Of a DNA stretch of 64,000 nucleotides, positions 25,841 through 34,095 are shown piece by piece. Source of the stretch: Leucobacter tardus. Lineage in GTDB: Bacteria > Actinomycetota > Actinomycetes > Actinomycetales > Microbacteriaceae. The notes under the pieces were generated by a model, which was not told the DNA's origin, searched no databases, and saw only the letters and a list, made by a program, of their open reading frames with translations. How positions within the stretch are numbered: the stretch's first letter is position 1; every line of letters starts with the position of its first letter. The position numbers and the translations under genes are program-made. The stretch spans positions 62,001-126,000 of the forward strand of contig NZ_JAGFBF010000001.1 in NCBI RefSeq assembly GCF_017583045.1, given 5' to 3'.

Positions 25841-26607
25841 CGCGCGTCGCGCAGAGCCGCCGTGAGTTCGCTCGCCGCCTGGGCGACGAGACGGGCGAGG
25901 TGTCGCTCGTCCGCACGCTCGAGGTGCACGACGAGCCCGAGAGCGACCGGTGGAAGACCGTCGAGCACCGGCAACGCGACCGCCACCGAGATGTTGCCGA
26001 GCGTCATCTCCTCGCGCGTCGTCGCGTAGCCGCGATCGCGCGTCTGCACGATCTCGTGCCGCAGCGCGCCCTCGTCGCAAACGGAGTGCAGCGTCTCGGG
26101 CGGGCGCGGAGCCGTGAAGTACTGCGCCAGCCACGACTCATCACGGGTCGCCAACAGCGCCTTGCCCACCCCGGTCGTGTGCAGCGGCCCCTGACCACCG
26201 GCCCGCGTCACCGTGGGGATGGACATCCGACCCGTCACGCGACCGACGTACAACGCCGTCGACTGGGCCGGGCTCGGGCCGTCGAGCACGGCGAGATGCA
26301 CGTTCTCGCCCGTCGCCTCGTACAGGCGGAGCAGGTGCGGGATCGCGCGCTCCCTGAGGCGCACCGAGACCGGCGCGAGTTCGCCGAGTTCCCACAGCCG
26401 CGTGCCGATCACATAGCGCTTGCCGGGCACTCTGGCGAGCAGCCCCCGCTCGACCAGCGTCGCGAGCAGGCGGTGCAGGGTCGACGAGGCGAGCCCGGTG
26501 ACCCGACCGATCTCCGCCGCCGTGAGTTCGAGCTCGTCCTCGGAGAAGCAGTGCAGCACCCGGAGCGCGCGATCGAGCACGCCCTCGCCGTGTTCCGGTT
26601 CTGCCAC
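25837..26607 (-). CDS. IclR-family transcriptional regulator (PcaR/PobR-like)
   Basis: 256 residues from a GTG at 26607, chosen because GGAGGAG sits just upstream and the IclR HTH begins only about 9 residues later (G-V-L-D-R-A-L-R-V-L). An ATG at 26646 in the same frame has no ribosome site. HTH: E-L-T-A-A-E-I-G-R-V-T-G-L-A-S-S-T-L-H-R-L-L. The effector domain shows L-H-T-T-G-V-G-K-A-L-L-A and R-D-R-G-Y-A-T-T-R-E-E-M-T-L-G. It is divergent to pobA and convergent to quiC, so it probably controls pobA, pcaHGBDC and quiC in response to protocatechuate, 4-hydroxybenzoate or beta-ketoadipate. Confidence 0.88.
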   Translation of the reverse strand: MAEPEHGEGVLDRALRVLHCFSEDELELTAAEIGRVTGLASSTLHRLLATLVERGLLARVPGKRYVIGTRLWELGELAPVSVRLRERAIPHLLRLYEATGENVHLAVLDGPSPAQSTALYVGRVTGRMSIPTVTRAGGQGPLHTTGVGKALLATRDESWLAQYFTAPRPPETLHSVCDEGALRHEIVQTRDRGYATTREEMTLGNISVAVALPVLDGLPPVALGLVVHLERADERHLARLVAQAASELTAALRDAR

Positions 26608-26670
26608 CGCTCCTCCGTCGCCATCACGCACTCGGCTGCGGCACATGCGCGCTGCCGACTCGACGCTGCT

Positions 26671-26695
26671 CTCACTTTAGTCCCACTCAGTGAGA
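26671..26695. promoter_or_regulatory. Second copy of the IclR-type operator, iclR/pobA promoter
   Basis: TCCCACTCAGTGAGA at 26681-26695 matches the pcaH/quiC palindrome with two changes. A further CTCACT half-site at 26671-26676 pairs with AGTGAG at 26689-26694. The repeated half-sites resemble the tandem sites used by IclR-family regulators. Confidence 0.6.
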
Positions 26696-26827
26696 GTGCG
26701 TTGGCGACCGGTGCGCCTGCTCGGCAAGCTGGACGAGAACGGTGCAGTCCGCGGTCGTCCCGCGCGCCACCTCGTCGGAGACACCCTCGTCGACGATGCC
26801 GCAGTCAACGATGACCCAGGAGAGCCC

Positions 26828-28021
26828 ATGCCCCTCGCCAGCACCCAGGTAGCGATCGTCGGAGCGGGCCCCGCCGGGCTCCTCCTCTCCCATCTCCTCG
26901 CCGAGCGCGGCATCGACTCCGTCGTGTTCGATCGGCGCACGCGCACAGAGATCGAATCGACGATCCGCGCCGGCATCCTCGAGCAGGGCACCGTCGATAT
27001 CCTGTCGACGCTCCCCGGCAGTCGTGTCCTCACCGACGGGAACCGCCATGACGGCATCGAACTCCGCTTCGCCGGCGAAGGTCACCGCATCGACTTCCCG
27101 AGCCTCGTCGGCCGCAGCGTCTGGCTCTACCCGCAGCACGAGGTCCTGAAAGACCTCATCGCCGACCGCCTGGCCGCGGGCCAGGACATCCGCTTCTCGC
27201 ACGAGGTCACCGGGGTCTCGGGGATCGACGGCGACCGCCCCGCGGTGCGCGCGCACGCGGTCGACGGCGACGGAGAGGTCGTGCCGGAGACGGTGATCGA
27301 GCTCGCCGCCCAGTTCGTCGTGGGCGCCGACGGTTCGCGCAGCGTCGTCAGGCAGGCGGTCGCCGACCGCGAGACCAGCCGGTACCGCGAGTACCCGTTC
27401 GCGTGGTTCGGCGTGCTCTGCGAAGCGCCGCCGAGCGCGGACGAGCTCATCTACAGCAACTCGGACGCCGGCTTCGCACTCATCAGCCAGCGCTCCGACA
27501 CGGTGCAGCGCATGTACTTCCAGTGCGATCCCGACACCGATCCCGAACGCTTCAGCGAAGCCGAGCTCTGGGACACCCTGCAGGCGCGGGTGCCCGGAAC
27601 GACCCTCCGCGAAGGGCCCATCTTCCAGCGGGACGTGCTGCGATTCCGCAGCTTCGTCGCCGGCCGCCTGCGGCGCGGTCGCGCCGCGATCATCGGAGAC
27701 GCCGCCCACACCGTGCCGCCCACCGGAGCGAAAGGCATGAACCTCGCCATCGCCGACGTGCTGCTGCTCGCCGACGCCCTCGGCGACCTCGTGCTCGAGG
27801 GCGACGAGCATCGCATCGACGCCTTCGCCGACATCGCGCTGCACCGCATCTGGAAGGCGCAGCACTTCTCGTGGTGGATGACGAGCATGCTCCACCGCAC
27901 ACCCGACGCCGGCGCGTTCGACCGCGAGCGACAGCTCGGCGAGTTGCGATCCGTCGTCGAGTCGGACGCCGGAAAGACCTACCTCGCCGAGGCGTACACC
28001 GGGTGGCCGTTCAGCCGGTGA
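26828..28021 (+). CDS. pobA: 4-hydroxybenzoate 3-monooxygenase
   Basis: 397 residues, close to the 394 of Pseudomonas PobA; AGGAGAG lies upstream of the ATG at 26828. FAD motif G-A-G-P-A-G at 12-17, then R-A-G-I-L-E-Q-G-T-V, a Y-P-Q-H-E-V segment, the G-A-D-G-S-R-S dual-binding motif, and G-D-A-A-H-T-V-P-P-T-G-A-K-G-M-N-L-A. The enzyme hydroxylates 4-hydroxybenzoate to protocatechuate with NAD(P)H and O2. The gene lies in the protocatechuate island and overlaps the end of the tiny transporter-partner gene by 11 bp, tail to tail. Confidence 0.93.
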   Translation: MPLASTQVAIVGAGPAGLLLSHLLAERGIDSVVFDRRTRTEIESTIRAGILEQGTVDILSTLPGSRVLTDGNRHDGIELRFAGEGHRIDFPSLVGRSVWLYPQHEVLKDLIADRLAAGQDIRFSHEVTGVSGIDGDRPAVRAHAVDGDGEVVPETVIELAAQFVVGADGSRSVVRQAVADRETSRYREYPFAWFGVLCEAPPSADELIYSNSDAGFALISQRSDTVQRMYFQCDPDTDPERFSEAELWDTLQARVPGTTLREGPIFQRDVLRFRSFVAGRLRRGRAAIIGDAAHTVPPTGAKGMNLAIADVLLLADALGDLVLEGDEHRIDAFADIALHRIWKAQHFSWWMTSMLHRTPDAGAFDRERQLGELRSVVESDAGKTYLAEAYTGWPFSR

Positions 28022-28160
28022 AGATCGCCGCCGCCTTGATGGCGGTCTGCACCAATCCGTAGCCCAGTCCGCCGACCACCACGAGGGTGAGCGCGGTCGC
28101 CACCACCCGGTACGGTCCCGTGGCGCCGTTCCCCACCGGGGATTCCGAAGTCGCGTTCAT
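28011..28160 (-). CDS. Small single-span membrane protein, MFS (OFA) transporter small subunit
   Basis: 49 residues from the ATG at 28160, which overlaps the stop of the OFA transporter as ATGA. The sequence starts M-N-A-T-S-E-S-P-V-G-N, then Y-R-V-V-A-T-A-L-T-L-V-V-V-G-G-L-G-Y-G-L forms one membrane helix, followed by V-Q-T-A-I-K-A-A-A-I-F-T-G. A tiny downstream partner with the pattern helix + Y-G-L/V + K-A-A-x-L-F is a known companion of oxalate/formate-antiporter family proteins in actinobacteria. The 4-bp coupling supports equimolar synthesis with the transporter. Confidence 0.8.
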   Translation of the reverse strand: MNATSESPVGNGATGPYRVVATALTLVVVGGLGYGLVQTAIKAAAIFTG

Positions 28161-29518
28161 CGCTGCTCACCTTCCTCGTTCGTCGCCGGAGCCTCGGGCT
28201 CGGCGAACTTCTCCTTCACGGGACGCACCAGCAGGTTCGCGATGAACCCGATCACCAGCAGGCCGACCATGATGAGCAGTCCTGGCGTGTAGAGCGACGG
28301 ACCCTCGAGCCCCGAGTCTGCGCCCTTCTGCACCACCGAGTTCACGACGAGCGGACCCACCACACCCGCCGCCGACCATGCGGTCAGCAGGCGACCGTGG
28401 ATCGCGCCGACCTGCATCGTGCCGAACAGATCCTTCAGGTAGGCCGGGATCGTCGCGAACCCGCCACCGTAGAACGACATGATCACCAGGGTCGCGACCA
28501 GGAAGAGCGCGAGGGACCCGCCACCGAACATCGAGATCAGCAGATACGCGACCGCACCGACACCGAGGTACATCATGTACGTGTTCTTGCGCCCGATCAC
28601 ATCGGAGAGGGTCGACCACACGAACCGTCCGCCCATGTTGGCCAGCGAGAGGAGTCCGACGAAGCCCGCGGCCGCGGCGGCGGCGATCCCGAAGTAGTCG
28701 GTGATCATCGGAGCCGCGTTCTCGAGAATGCCGATACCGGCCGTCACATTCGTGAACAGCACCACCCAGAGCAGCCAGAACTGCGGGGTGCGGATCGCGT
28801 TCTTCGCGGACACGTTGCGCTTCGTCTGCATCGGCTTCGCGCGGTCCTTCGACGGATCCCAGTTCTTCGGGCGCCAATCCGGGTGCGGCACGCGAATCAC
28901 GAACGCACCCGCAGCGATCACGAAGGCGTACACGATCGCCAGCGTCACGAACGTCGGCGTCAGACCCGCCACCAGATCGCTCGCCTCATCCCCGCCGCCG
29001 TAGAACGACATGAGCGCGTTCGACATGGGGCTGGCGATCAGCGCGCCGCCGCCGAAGCCCATGATCGCAAGACCCGTCGCCAGGCCCGGACGATCCGGGA
29101 ACCACTTCATCAGCGTCGACACCGGCGAGATGTACCCGATGCCGAGCCCGATGCCGCAGATGAACCCGTAGCCCAGGTACACGAGCCACAACTGGCCCGT
29201 CGCGATCCCGAGCGAGGCCACGAAGAAGCCGGACACCCAGCAGGCGCCCGCGGCGAGCATCGACGCGCGCGGGCCGACCTTCTCCACCCACGTGCCGAAG
29301 ATCGCCGACGACAACCCCAGCATCAGGATCGCCAGCGAGAAGATCCAACCGATCGACACCTCACGCGCATCGAAGTGCTCCATGAACGGCGTCTTGAACA
29401 CGCTGAACGCGTACACCTGACCGATGCAGAGGTGAATCGCGAGTGCAGCCGGCGGAATCATCCACCGGTTGAACGTGGGCGGGGCGGTGATCGCCTCGCG
29501 TCCGAATCTCGAAGCCAT
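28157..29518 (-). CDS. MFS transporter, oxalate/formate antiporter (OFA) family
   Basis: 453 residues with 12 membrane helices. OFA features: P-P-A-A-L-A-I-H-L-C-I-G-Q-V-Y-A-F-S-V-F near residue 23, W-F-P-D-R-P-G-L-A-T-G-L-A-I-M-G-F-G-G-G-A near residue 140, and a central charged loop (about residues 205-245). Unusually long Ala runs occur in helix 7/8. Its place beside pobA suggests uptake or exchange of an aromatic or dicarboxylic acid, though OFA proteins near such clusters have not all been tested. Preceded by a 470-bp non-coding region. Confidence 0.85.
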   Translation of the reverse strand: MASRFGREAITAPPTFNRWMIPPAALAIHLCIGQVYAFSVFKTPFMEHFDAREVSIGWIFSLAILMLGLSSAIFGTWVEKVGPRASMLAAGACWVSGFFVASLGIATGQLWLVYLGYGFICGIGLGIGYISPVSTLMKWFPDRPGLATGLAIMGFGGGALIASPMSNALMSFYGGGDEASDLVAGLTPTFVTLAIVYAFVIAAGAFVIRVPHPDWRPKNWDPSKDRAKPMQTKRNVSAKNAIRTPQFWLLWVVLFTNVTAGIGILENAAPMITDYFGIAAAAAAGFVGLLSLANMGGRFVWSTLSDVIGRKNTYMMYLGVGAVAYLLISMFGGGSLALFLVATLVIMSFYGGGFATIPAYLKDLFGTMQVGAIHGRLLTAWSAAGVVGPLVVNSVVQKGADSGLEGPSLYTPGLLIMVGLLVIGFIANLLVRPVKEKFAEPEAPATNEEGEQR

Positions 29519-29670
29519 ATCGTTGAGCGTCCTTGCTGTCGGTGTTCGCCGTCGCTGTCACATTCGCGCGGCCTAGCCGCGCACCCAGACCATGGTGGCA
29601 TACTTCGGGCGACTTCACAGGAAACGGCGGGGCGCGGGTCGCCCGGCGCGGGCGGGGGCGGGGGCCTTCG

Positions 29671-29730
29671 CCGAGAGCGCGTAAACGCACCCTTCGAGGG
29701 TCGCGAAGCCAGCACAACTGCGACCTCGAC
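29671..29730. repeat. 60-bp direct repeat, copy 1
   Basis: Aligned base for base with copy 2 at 29805-29864, 50 of 60 positions agree. The core GCGAAGCCAGCACAACTGCG (29702-29721) is identical in both. Copies are 134 bp apart, start to start. No matching inverted ends or open reading frame. Confidence 0.7.
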
Positions 29731-29804
29731 AGGGGTTCCCGGCGGGAGCGCCGCGTTCGCCCCGACCTGACCCCCGCCTCGCCTCACCCCCCGGCGGCGT
29801 CCCA

Positions 29805-29864
29805 CCGAGAGCTCGCAAAGACACCTTTCGAACGGCGCGAAGCCAGCACAACTGCGATCTCGAG
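29805..29864. repeat. 60-bp direct repeat, copy 2
   Basis: Second copy of the repeat starting at 29671, with the same 20-bp core at 29836-29855. The ten differences are scattered, so the duplication is old or the copies arrived separately as members of a dispersed family. Confidence 0.7.
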
Positions 29865-29938
29865 GGCATGGGGACGGGGAGGGGCATGAGGGCGGGCAGG
29901 ATGGCGACCCGACGCTCACGGAGCGCGGCGCACGACAA

Positions 29939-29967
29939 ACGCCCCGTCGCTCAATGCGACGGGGCGT
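29939..29967 (-). terminator. Rho-independent terminator of secE-nusG
   Basis: ACGCCCCGTCGC and GCGACGGGGCGT form a perfect 12-bp stem around a 5-base loop, followed on the minus strand by GTTTGTCG. It begins 22 bp after the nusG stop and is the best terminator in the window. Confidence 0.85.
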
Positions 29968-29988
29968 TCTGCGAACCTGCGGGGCAGG

Positions 29989-30798
29989 TCAGATCATCTT
30001 GGTGACCTGGTCGAAGCTGAGCTCGACCGGCGTCTCGCGCTCGAACAGGGAGACAAGGACGGTGAGCTTGCCGCTCGCCGCGTTGATCTCGCTGATCGTG
30101 CCGGGGAGGCCCTCGAAGGATCCCGACTTGATCGTGATGGTCTCGCCAACCTCGAAGTCGATCTCGAACTGGCCCTGCGATGCGGCGTTCGTGGCGGCCT
30201 TCGACTTTGCGGTCTCGACCGGCTCGAGCTCCACGGTGCTCTTCAGCATCTCGAACGCTTCCTTGAAGCGGAGCGGGACCGGGTTGTGGGCGTTGCCCAC
30301 GAAGCCGGTGACACCGGGCGTGTGACGCACGACGGACCACGAGTTCTCGTTGAGGTTCATGCGCACGAGCACGTAACCGGGGATCCGCACGCGGGTCACC
30401 ATCTTGCGCTGCCCGTTCTTGACCTCCATGACATCTTCCATGGGGACCTGGATCTCGTAGATGTCGTCGACCGCGCCCATCGTCTCGCGACGGTTCCACA
30501 GGTTCGACTTCACCTTGCGCTCGTAGCCCGCGTAACTGTGCACGACGTACCACTTGCCCGGCTTCAGGCGGAGTTCACGCTTGAAGGCGGCGTAGGGATC
30601 CTCATCGGGTTCCTCGGCCGGCGCCTCCTCGGACTGCTCGTCGGCGATCGCGTTCGATGCCGCGACGGCCTCCTCGGGGGTGTCGATGTGCAGCGCGTCT
30701 TCGACGGCGGCGTCCACGTCGGGGTCCGTCGACTGCGCCAGCGCGTCGAGGGCCGCGTCGAGATCGGCCTCGGGAGTGTTGCTGTTCTCGCTCGTCAT
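29989..30798 (-). CDS. nusG: Transcription termination/antitermination factor NusG
   Basis: 269 residues from the ATG at 30798. Residues 1 to about 75 are an acidic, low-complexity extension rich in Asp, Glu and Ala. The NGN domain follows ([16 protein letters not shown] near residue 81, [22 protein letters not shown]), and the C-terminal KOW domain has [19 protein letters not shown]. NusG binds RNA polymerase and links it to Rho or ribosomes. An acidic N-terminal arm is usual in actinobacterial NusG. Cotranscribed with secE; a terminator follows directly instead of rplK-rplA. Confidence 0.96.
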   Translation of the reverse strand: MTSENSNTPEADLDAALDALAQSTDPDVDAAVEDALHIDTPEEAVAASNAIADEQSEEAPAEEPDEDPYAAFKRELRLKPGKWYVVHSYAGYERKVKSNLWNRRETMGAVDDIYEIQVPMEDVMEVKNGQRKMVTRVRIPGYVLVRMNLNENSWSVVRHTPGVTGFVGNAHNPVPLRFKEAFEMLKSTVELEPVETAKSKAATNAASQGQFEIDFEVGETITIKSGSFEGLPGTISEINAASGKLTVLVSLFERETPVELSFDQVTKMI

Positions 30799-30857
30799 CT
30801 GAACTTTCTGGGTCGTGGGTGAGGGTGGGCCTGAATGAGCCGCGTGCGGCTCAGGGG

Positions 30858-31130
30858 CTACGTCAGTGGGGTACCGAAGACGAACACCGTGGCCCAACCG
30901 AATGCTTGATCGAGGACCCACACGATCGCCATCATGATGACCACGAACGCGAGCACCACCAGCGTGAACCTGACCAGTTCTTTGCGTGTCGGGGTGACGA
31001 CCTTCTTCAGTTCGGCGAACACCTGCTGCACGAACAGGATGATCTTGCCGAACCAGGAACGCTTGGCACTGTCAGCTTTGGCGCGTTCGACGAGTCCGCC
31101 TCCGGACTCTTCGATCTCGTTGCTGCTCAC
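30858..31130 (-). CDS. secE: Preprotein translocase subunit SecE
   Basis: 90 residues from a GTG at 31130 with AAAGGA 8 bases upstream; a longer frame runs back into the tRNA gene and is rejected. The conserved SecE piece [20 protein letters not shown] leads into one membrane helix (about residues 55-78). It is the clamp subunit of the SecYEG channel. 59 bp before nusG, in the normal secE-nusG order, and 42 bp after tRNA-Trp. Confidence 0.95.
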   Translation of the reverse strand: MSSNEIEESGGGLVERAKADSAKRSWFGKIILFVQQVFAELKKVVTPTRKELVRFTLVVLAFVVIMMAIVWVLDQAFGWATVFVFGTPLT

Positions 31131-31172
31131 GGGTGTCCTTTCGATCGCCCCTCGCAATCGCGAGGGGTTCGG

Positions 31173-31245
31173 CAGGGCGGACAGGACTCGAACCTGCAAC
31201 CTGCGGTTTTGGAGACCGCTGCGCTACCAATTGCGCCACCGCCCT
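31173..31245 (-). tRNA. tRNA-Trp (anticodon CCA)
   Basis: Minus-strand cloverleaf of 73 nt. Acceptor AGGGCGG pairs with CCGCCCT, discriminator G. The D-arm contains AATTGGTAGCGC, the anticodon loop CTCCAAA gives CCA, and the T-arm has GGTTCGAGTCC. CCA is followed by no encoded CCA tail. It precedes secE-nusG, the standard arrangement in many bacteria. Confidence 0.96.
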
Positions 31246-31480
31246 ATGGGCTGCCGCCGCCTATTCTCTCATCGCATGCTGACCGCGCAACGAGTGCGCG
31301 AGGGCATGGAAGATTTTGGCAGAAGTCAACCTCGAAAGAGTGTAGGGGATGCGCGCCTGCATTGTCGAACCGGCGCCGGGACACGCGCGCCGCGATCGTC
31401 CCCAGCCTCTGCGCGCACCGGTTATCCACGCATTGCGCTTCGCGGGAGGATCGGCACTCCCCCGAGGCACCCGCGTGCCG

Positions 31481-31486
31481 TAGGCT
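31481..31486 (+). promoter_or_regulatory. Candidate -10 element for a leaderless aminotransferase mRNA
   Basis: TAGGCT ends 7 bases before the GTG start at 31494, so transcription would begin at or within a base of the start codon. There is no Shine-Dalgarno sequence, which agrees. No clear -35 is visible. Confidence 0.45.
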
Positions 31487-31493
31487 GGTTCAG

Positions 31494-32693
31494 GTGAGCA
31501 TCGAGAGCCGCCTGTCGCAGAAGATTTCCGCTATCGCCGAGTCGGCGACCCTCAAGGTCGACGCGAAGGCGAAAGCCCTCCAGGCCGAGGGCCGACCCGT
31601 GATCAGCTACGCCGCGGGCGAGCCCGATTTCGCGACGCCCGAGCACATCGTCGATGCGGCGCGCGCCGCTCTCGACGACCCGAAGAACTTCCGTTACACC
31701 GCAGCCGTCGGCCTGCCCGAGCTTCGTCAGGCCGTTGCCGCGAAGACGGCGCGTGATTCGGGCTGGACGGTCGAGCCGTCACAGGTCATCGTGACGAACG
31801 GTGGCAAGCAGGGCGTGTACCAGGCGTTCCAGGTGCTGCTCGATCCGGGCGACGAGGTCATCGTCCCCTCCCCCTACTGGACCACCTACCCCGAAGCGAT
31901 CGCACTCGCCGACGGCGTTCCCGTCGATGTCTTCGCCGGCGCCGAACAGGGGTACAAGGTCACGGTCGATCAGCTTGAGGCCGCGCGTACCGACCGCACC
32001 AAGGTGCTGCTCTTCGTGTCGCCATCGAACCCGACCGGAGCCGTCTACTCTCCTGAAGAGACCCGCGTGATCGGCGAATGGGCCGCGTCGCACGGGCTCT
32101 GGGTGATCGCCGACGAGATCTACCAGAACCTCACTTACGACGGCGTGCGCGCCGTGTCGATCGTCGAAGCGGTTCCGGCATTGCAAGATCGCACCATCCT
32201 GGTGAACGGTGTCGCCAAGACGTTCGCCATGACGGGCTGGCGGGTCGGCTGGATGGTGGGGCCCTCCGACATCATCAAGGGCGCGGCGAACCTGCAGTCG
32301 CACCTGACCTCGAACATCAACAACATCGCGCAGCGCGCAGCGGTCGCCGCGCTGACCGGCCCGCAGGAGCCCATCGAAGAGATGCGTCTTGCGTTCGATC
32401 GACGCCGGAAGCTGATCGTGGAAGAACTCAATCGGGTTCCCGGCTTCAACTGCCCGACCCCGGAGGGCGCGTTCTACGCGTACGTGGACGTGACCGCGGC
32501 ACTCGGGCGCGAGGTCCGCGGCGTCACGCCCACGACATCACTCGAACTCGCCGACCTGATCCTCACCGAGGCCGAGGTCGCCGCGGTACCGGGTGAGGCA
32601 TTCGGCCCCAGCGGCTACCTGCGGTTCAGCTACGCGCTGGGCGACGACGCGCTCGTCGAGGGCATTCGACGCATCCAGGAGCTGCTCGCGTAG
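31494..32693 (+). CDS. Pyridoxal-phosphate aminotransferase, aspartate aminotransferase (class I) family
   Basis: 399 residues from a GTG at 31494. Fold type I markers: [12 protein letters not shown] near 38, S-P-S-N-P-T-G at 176-182 (Asn179), D-E-I-Y at 207-210, Schiff-base Lys242 in [14 protein letters not shown], and R-F-S-Y-A near the end. Aspartate:2-oxoglutarate exchange (AspC/AspB, subgroup 1-beta) is the likely reaction; prephenate activity cannot be excluded. An aspartate aminotransferase gene divergent from tRNA-Trp/secE/nusG is common in Microbacteriaceae-like genomes. Confidence 0.9.
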   Translation: MSIESRLSQKISAIAESATLKVDAKAKALQAEGRPVISYAAGEPDFATPEHIVDAARAALDDPKNFRYTAAVGLPELRQAVAAKTARDSGWTVEPSQVIVTNGGKQGVYQAFQVLLDPGDEVIVPSPYWTTYPEAIALADGVPVDVFAGAEQGYKVTVDQLEAARTDRTKVLLFVSPSNPTGAVYSPEETRVIGEWAASHGLWVIADEIYQNLTYDGVRAVSIVEAVPALQDRTILVNGVAKTFAMTGWRVGWMVGPSDIIKGAANLQSHLTSNINNIAQRAAVAALTGPQEPIEEMRLAFDRRRKLIVEELNRVPGFNCPTPEGAFYAYVDVTAALGREVRGVTPTTSLELADLILTEAEVAAVPGEAFGPSGYLRFSYALGDDALVEGIRRIQELLA

Positions 32694-32707
32694 TTCCTCC
32701 CGTGCGC

Positions 32708-34042
32708 TCAGTCGGCGTCGCCGAGACCGATCGCGGCGGCCTCTGCTTCCGCCTGGTGCGGCTGACCGACGTGAGCCAAACGGCTCCCGCCGATGATCAG
32801 CGCGACGATCGAGATCGTGAGCGCGATCGCCCCCGCCCAGTACGGCACCCCTGATCCGAGCGCCGCAGCCAGGGGTCCCGCGACGGCTGGAGCGATCGCC
32901 CCGCCGATGAAGCGCACGCCCGAGTACGCCGATGAAGCGACATTGCGCGGCAGATCAGTGGCCTCCATGACCGCCTCGGTCAACGCGGTGTTCATGATGC
33001 CGAGCAGCAGCCCCGCCGCGATGACGACGACGATCAAGACCGGCAGGCGATCCACGAAGACGCCGAGCAGACCGAGGAGGATCGCGAGCCCGCCGAGCAT
33101 CGTGAACAGCACCGGCCGCAGCCCGAACCGTCGGGTGAGCGCCGGCGCGACCGTCACCGAGGTGATCGCCAGAGCCAGGCCCCAGCCGAAGAAGACGAGG
33201 CCCAGCTGATGCGCGCCGAACTCTGCCCCCGACGCCGCAGCAGCGGCCTCCATCGGGTACGGGCTGTACGCGAGGAGCGTGAAGAACCCGAAGTTGTAGA
33301 ACACGGCGACGACCGCGAGGGTGAGCAATGCGGGGTGCCGCAGGGCACGGATGGAGGCGAAGAGCGACAACCGCTCCGTTGCTTGAGCACCTGCTGCGCG
33401 CTTCGGCGACTTCAGCAGCACCAGGATCGCGACCAGTGCGATCGCCATCAGCGCGGCCGTGCCGAAGAACGGTCCGCGCCAGGACACGGACCCGAGCGCA
33501 CCGCCGACGAGCGGCCCGACCGCCATGCCGAGTCCGAGCGCCGCCTCGTACAGGACGATGGCCTGTCGCGATCCCCCGGAGGCCGCCCCGACGATTGCGG
33601 CGAGTGCCGTGGAGATGAAGAGCGCGTTGCCGAGGCCCCAGCCTGCACGGAATCCGATGATCTCATTCACGGTGCCCGACGCTCCGGCGAGCGCGGCGAA
33701 CGCGACGACCAGCACGAGCCCGGCGACAAGCGTCCATCGGACGCCGATCCAACTCGAGACCCAACTCGTGAAGAACATCGCGATACCGGTGATGAACAGG
33801 TAGCTCGTGAACAGCAGCATCGTCTGGCTCGGCGTCGCACCGAGGTCGTGACTGATGGCCGGCAGGATCGGATCGACCAGCCCGATACCCATGAACGAGA
33901 CGGTGCAGGCAAACGCGATCGCCCAGACCGTGATCGGCTGCTTCAGGATCGACGACCGCGCTGCGGTCGTCTGCGCGACGTGCCGCTCGCCGCTCGAGAC
34001 GGGTCGGGATGCGGTCTGGGATTCGGATGTGGTGCTCGTGAT
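32708..34042 (-). CDS. MFS drug-type exporter; apparent AUC start codon
   Basis: 444 residues if read from 34042, where GAGGAG-CC is followed by ATC-ACG-AGC and the frame stays coding-like: a polar arm of about 38 residues, then membrane helix 1 (P-I-T-V-W-A-I-A-F-A-C-T-V-S-F). The first usable ATG/GTG/TTG is at 33892, in the middle of that helix, giving 394 residues that start M-G-I-G-L-V-D-P-I-L-P. I annotate the longer form and regard the normal start as lost. The rest is a regular 12-helix DHA1-like transporter. It follows a MarR gene by 53 bp, so it is probably an efflux pump under that repressor. Confidence 0.75.
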   Translation of the reverse strand: MTSTTSESQTASRPVSSGERHVAQTTAARSSILKQPITVWAIAFACTVSFMGIGLVDPILPAISHDLGATPSQTMLLFTSYLFITGIAMFFTSWVSSWIGVRWTLVAGLVLVVAFAALAGASGTVNEIIGFRAGWGLGNALFISTALAAIVGAASGGSRQAIVLYEAALGLGMAVGPLVGGALGSVSWRGPFFGTAALMAIALVAILVLLKSPKRAAGAQATERLSLFASIRALRHPALLTLAVVAVFYNFGFFTLLAYSPYPMEAAAAASGAEFGAHQLGLVFFGWGLALAITSVTVAPALTRRFGLRPVLFTMLGGLAILLGLLGVFVDRLPVLIVVVIAAGLLLGIMNTALTEAVMEATDLPRNVASSAYSGVRFIGGAIAPAVAGPLAAALGSGVPYWAGAIALTISIVALIIGGSRLAHVGQPHQAEAEAAAIGLGDAD

Positions 34043-34095
34043 GGCTCCTCGATTGCGTGCGGTGGTCAGCGACCGGTTCGTTCGCGCGGTGCGGC

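Larger units (their letters stand above)
29519..29988. other. 470-bp non-coding stretch between nusG and the OFA transporter
   Basis: No believable gene lies here. It contains, from right to left, the nusG terminator (29939-29967) and two diverged 60-bp direct repeats (29805-29864 and 29671-29730) in very GC-rich flanks, then a less GC-rich stretch at 29540-29600 that probably holds the transporter promoter. In most actinobacteria rplK and rplA follow nusG at this point; they are absent. Confidence 0.6.

Noticed and set aside
29458-29938. Several overlapping frames across the 60-bp repeats
   Set aside because: Translations are Arg/Pro/Ala strings on both strands; the shared S-Q-L-C-W-L-R string is only the repeat itself being translated.
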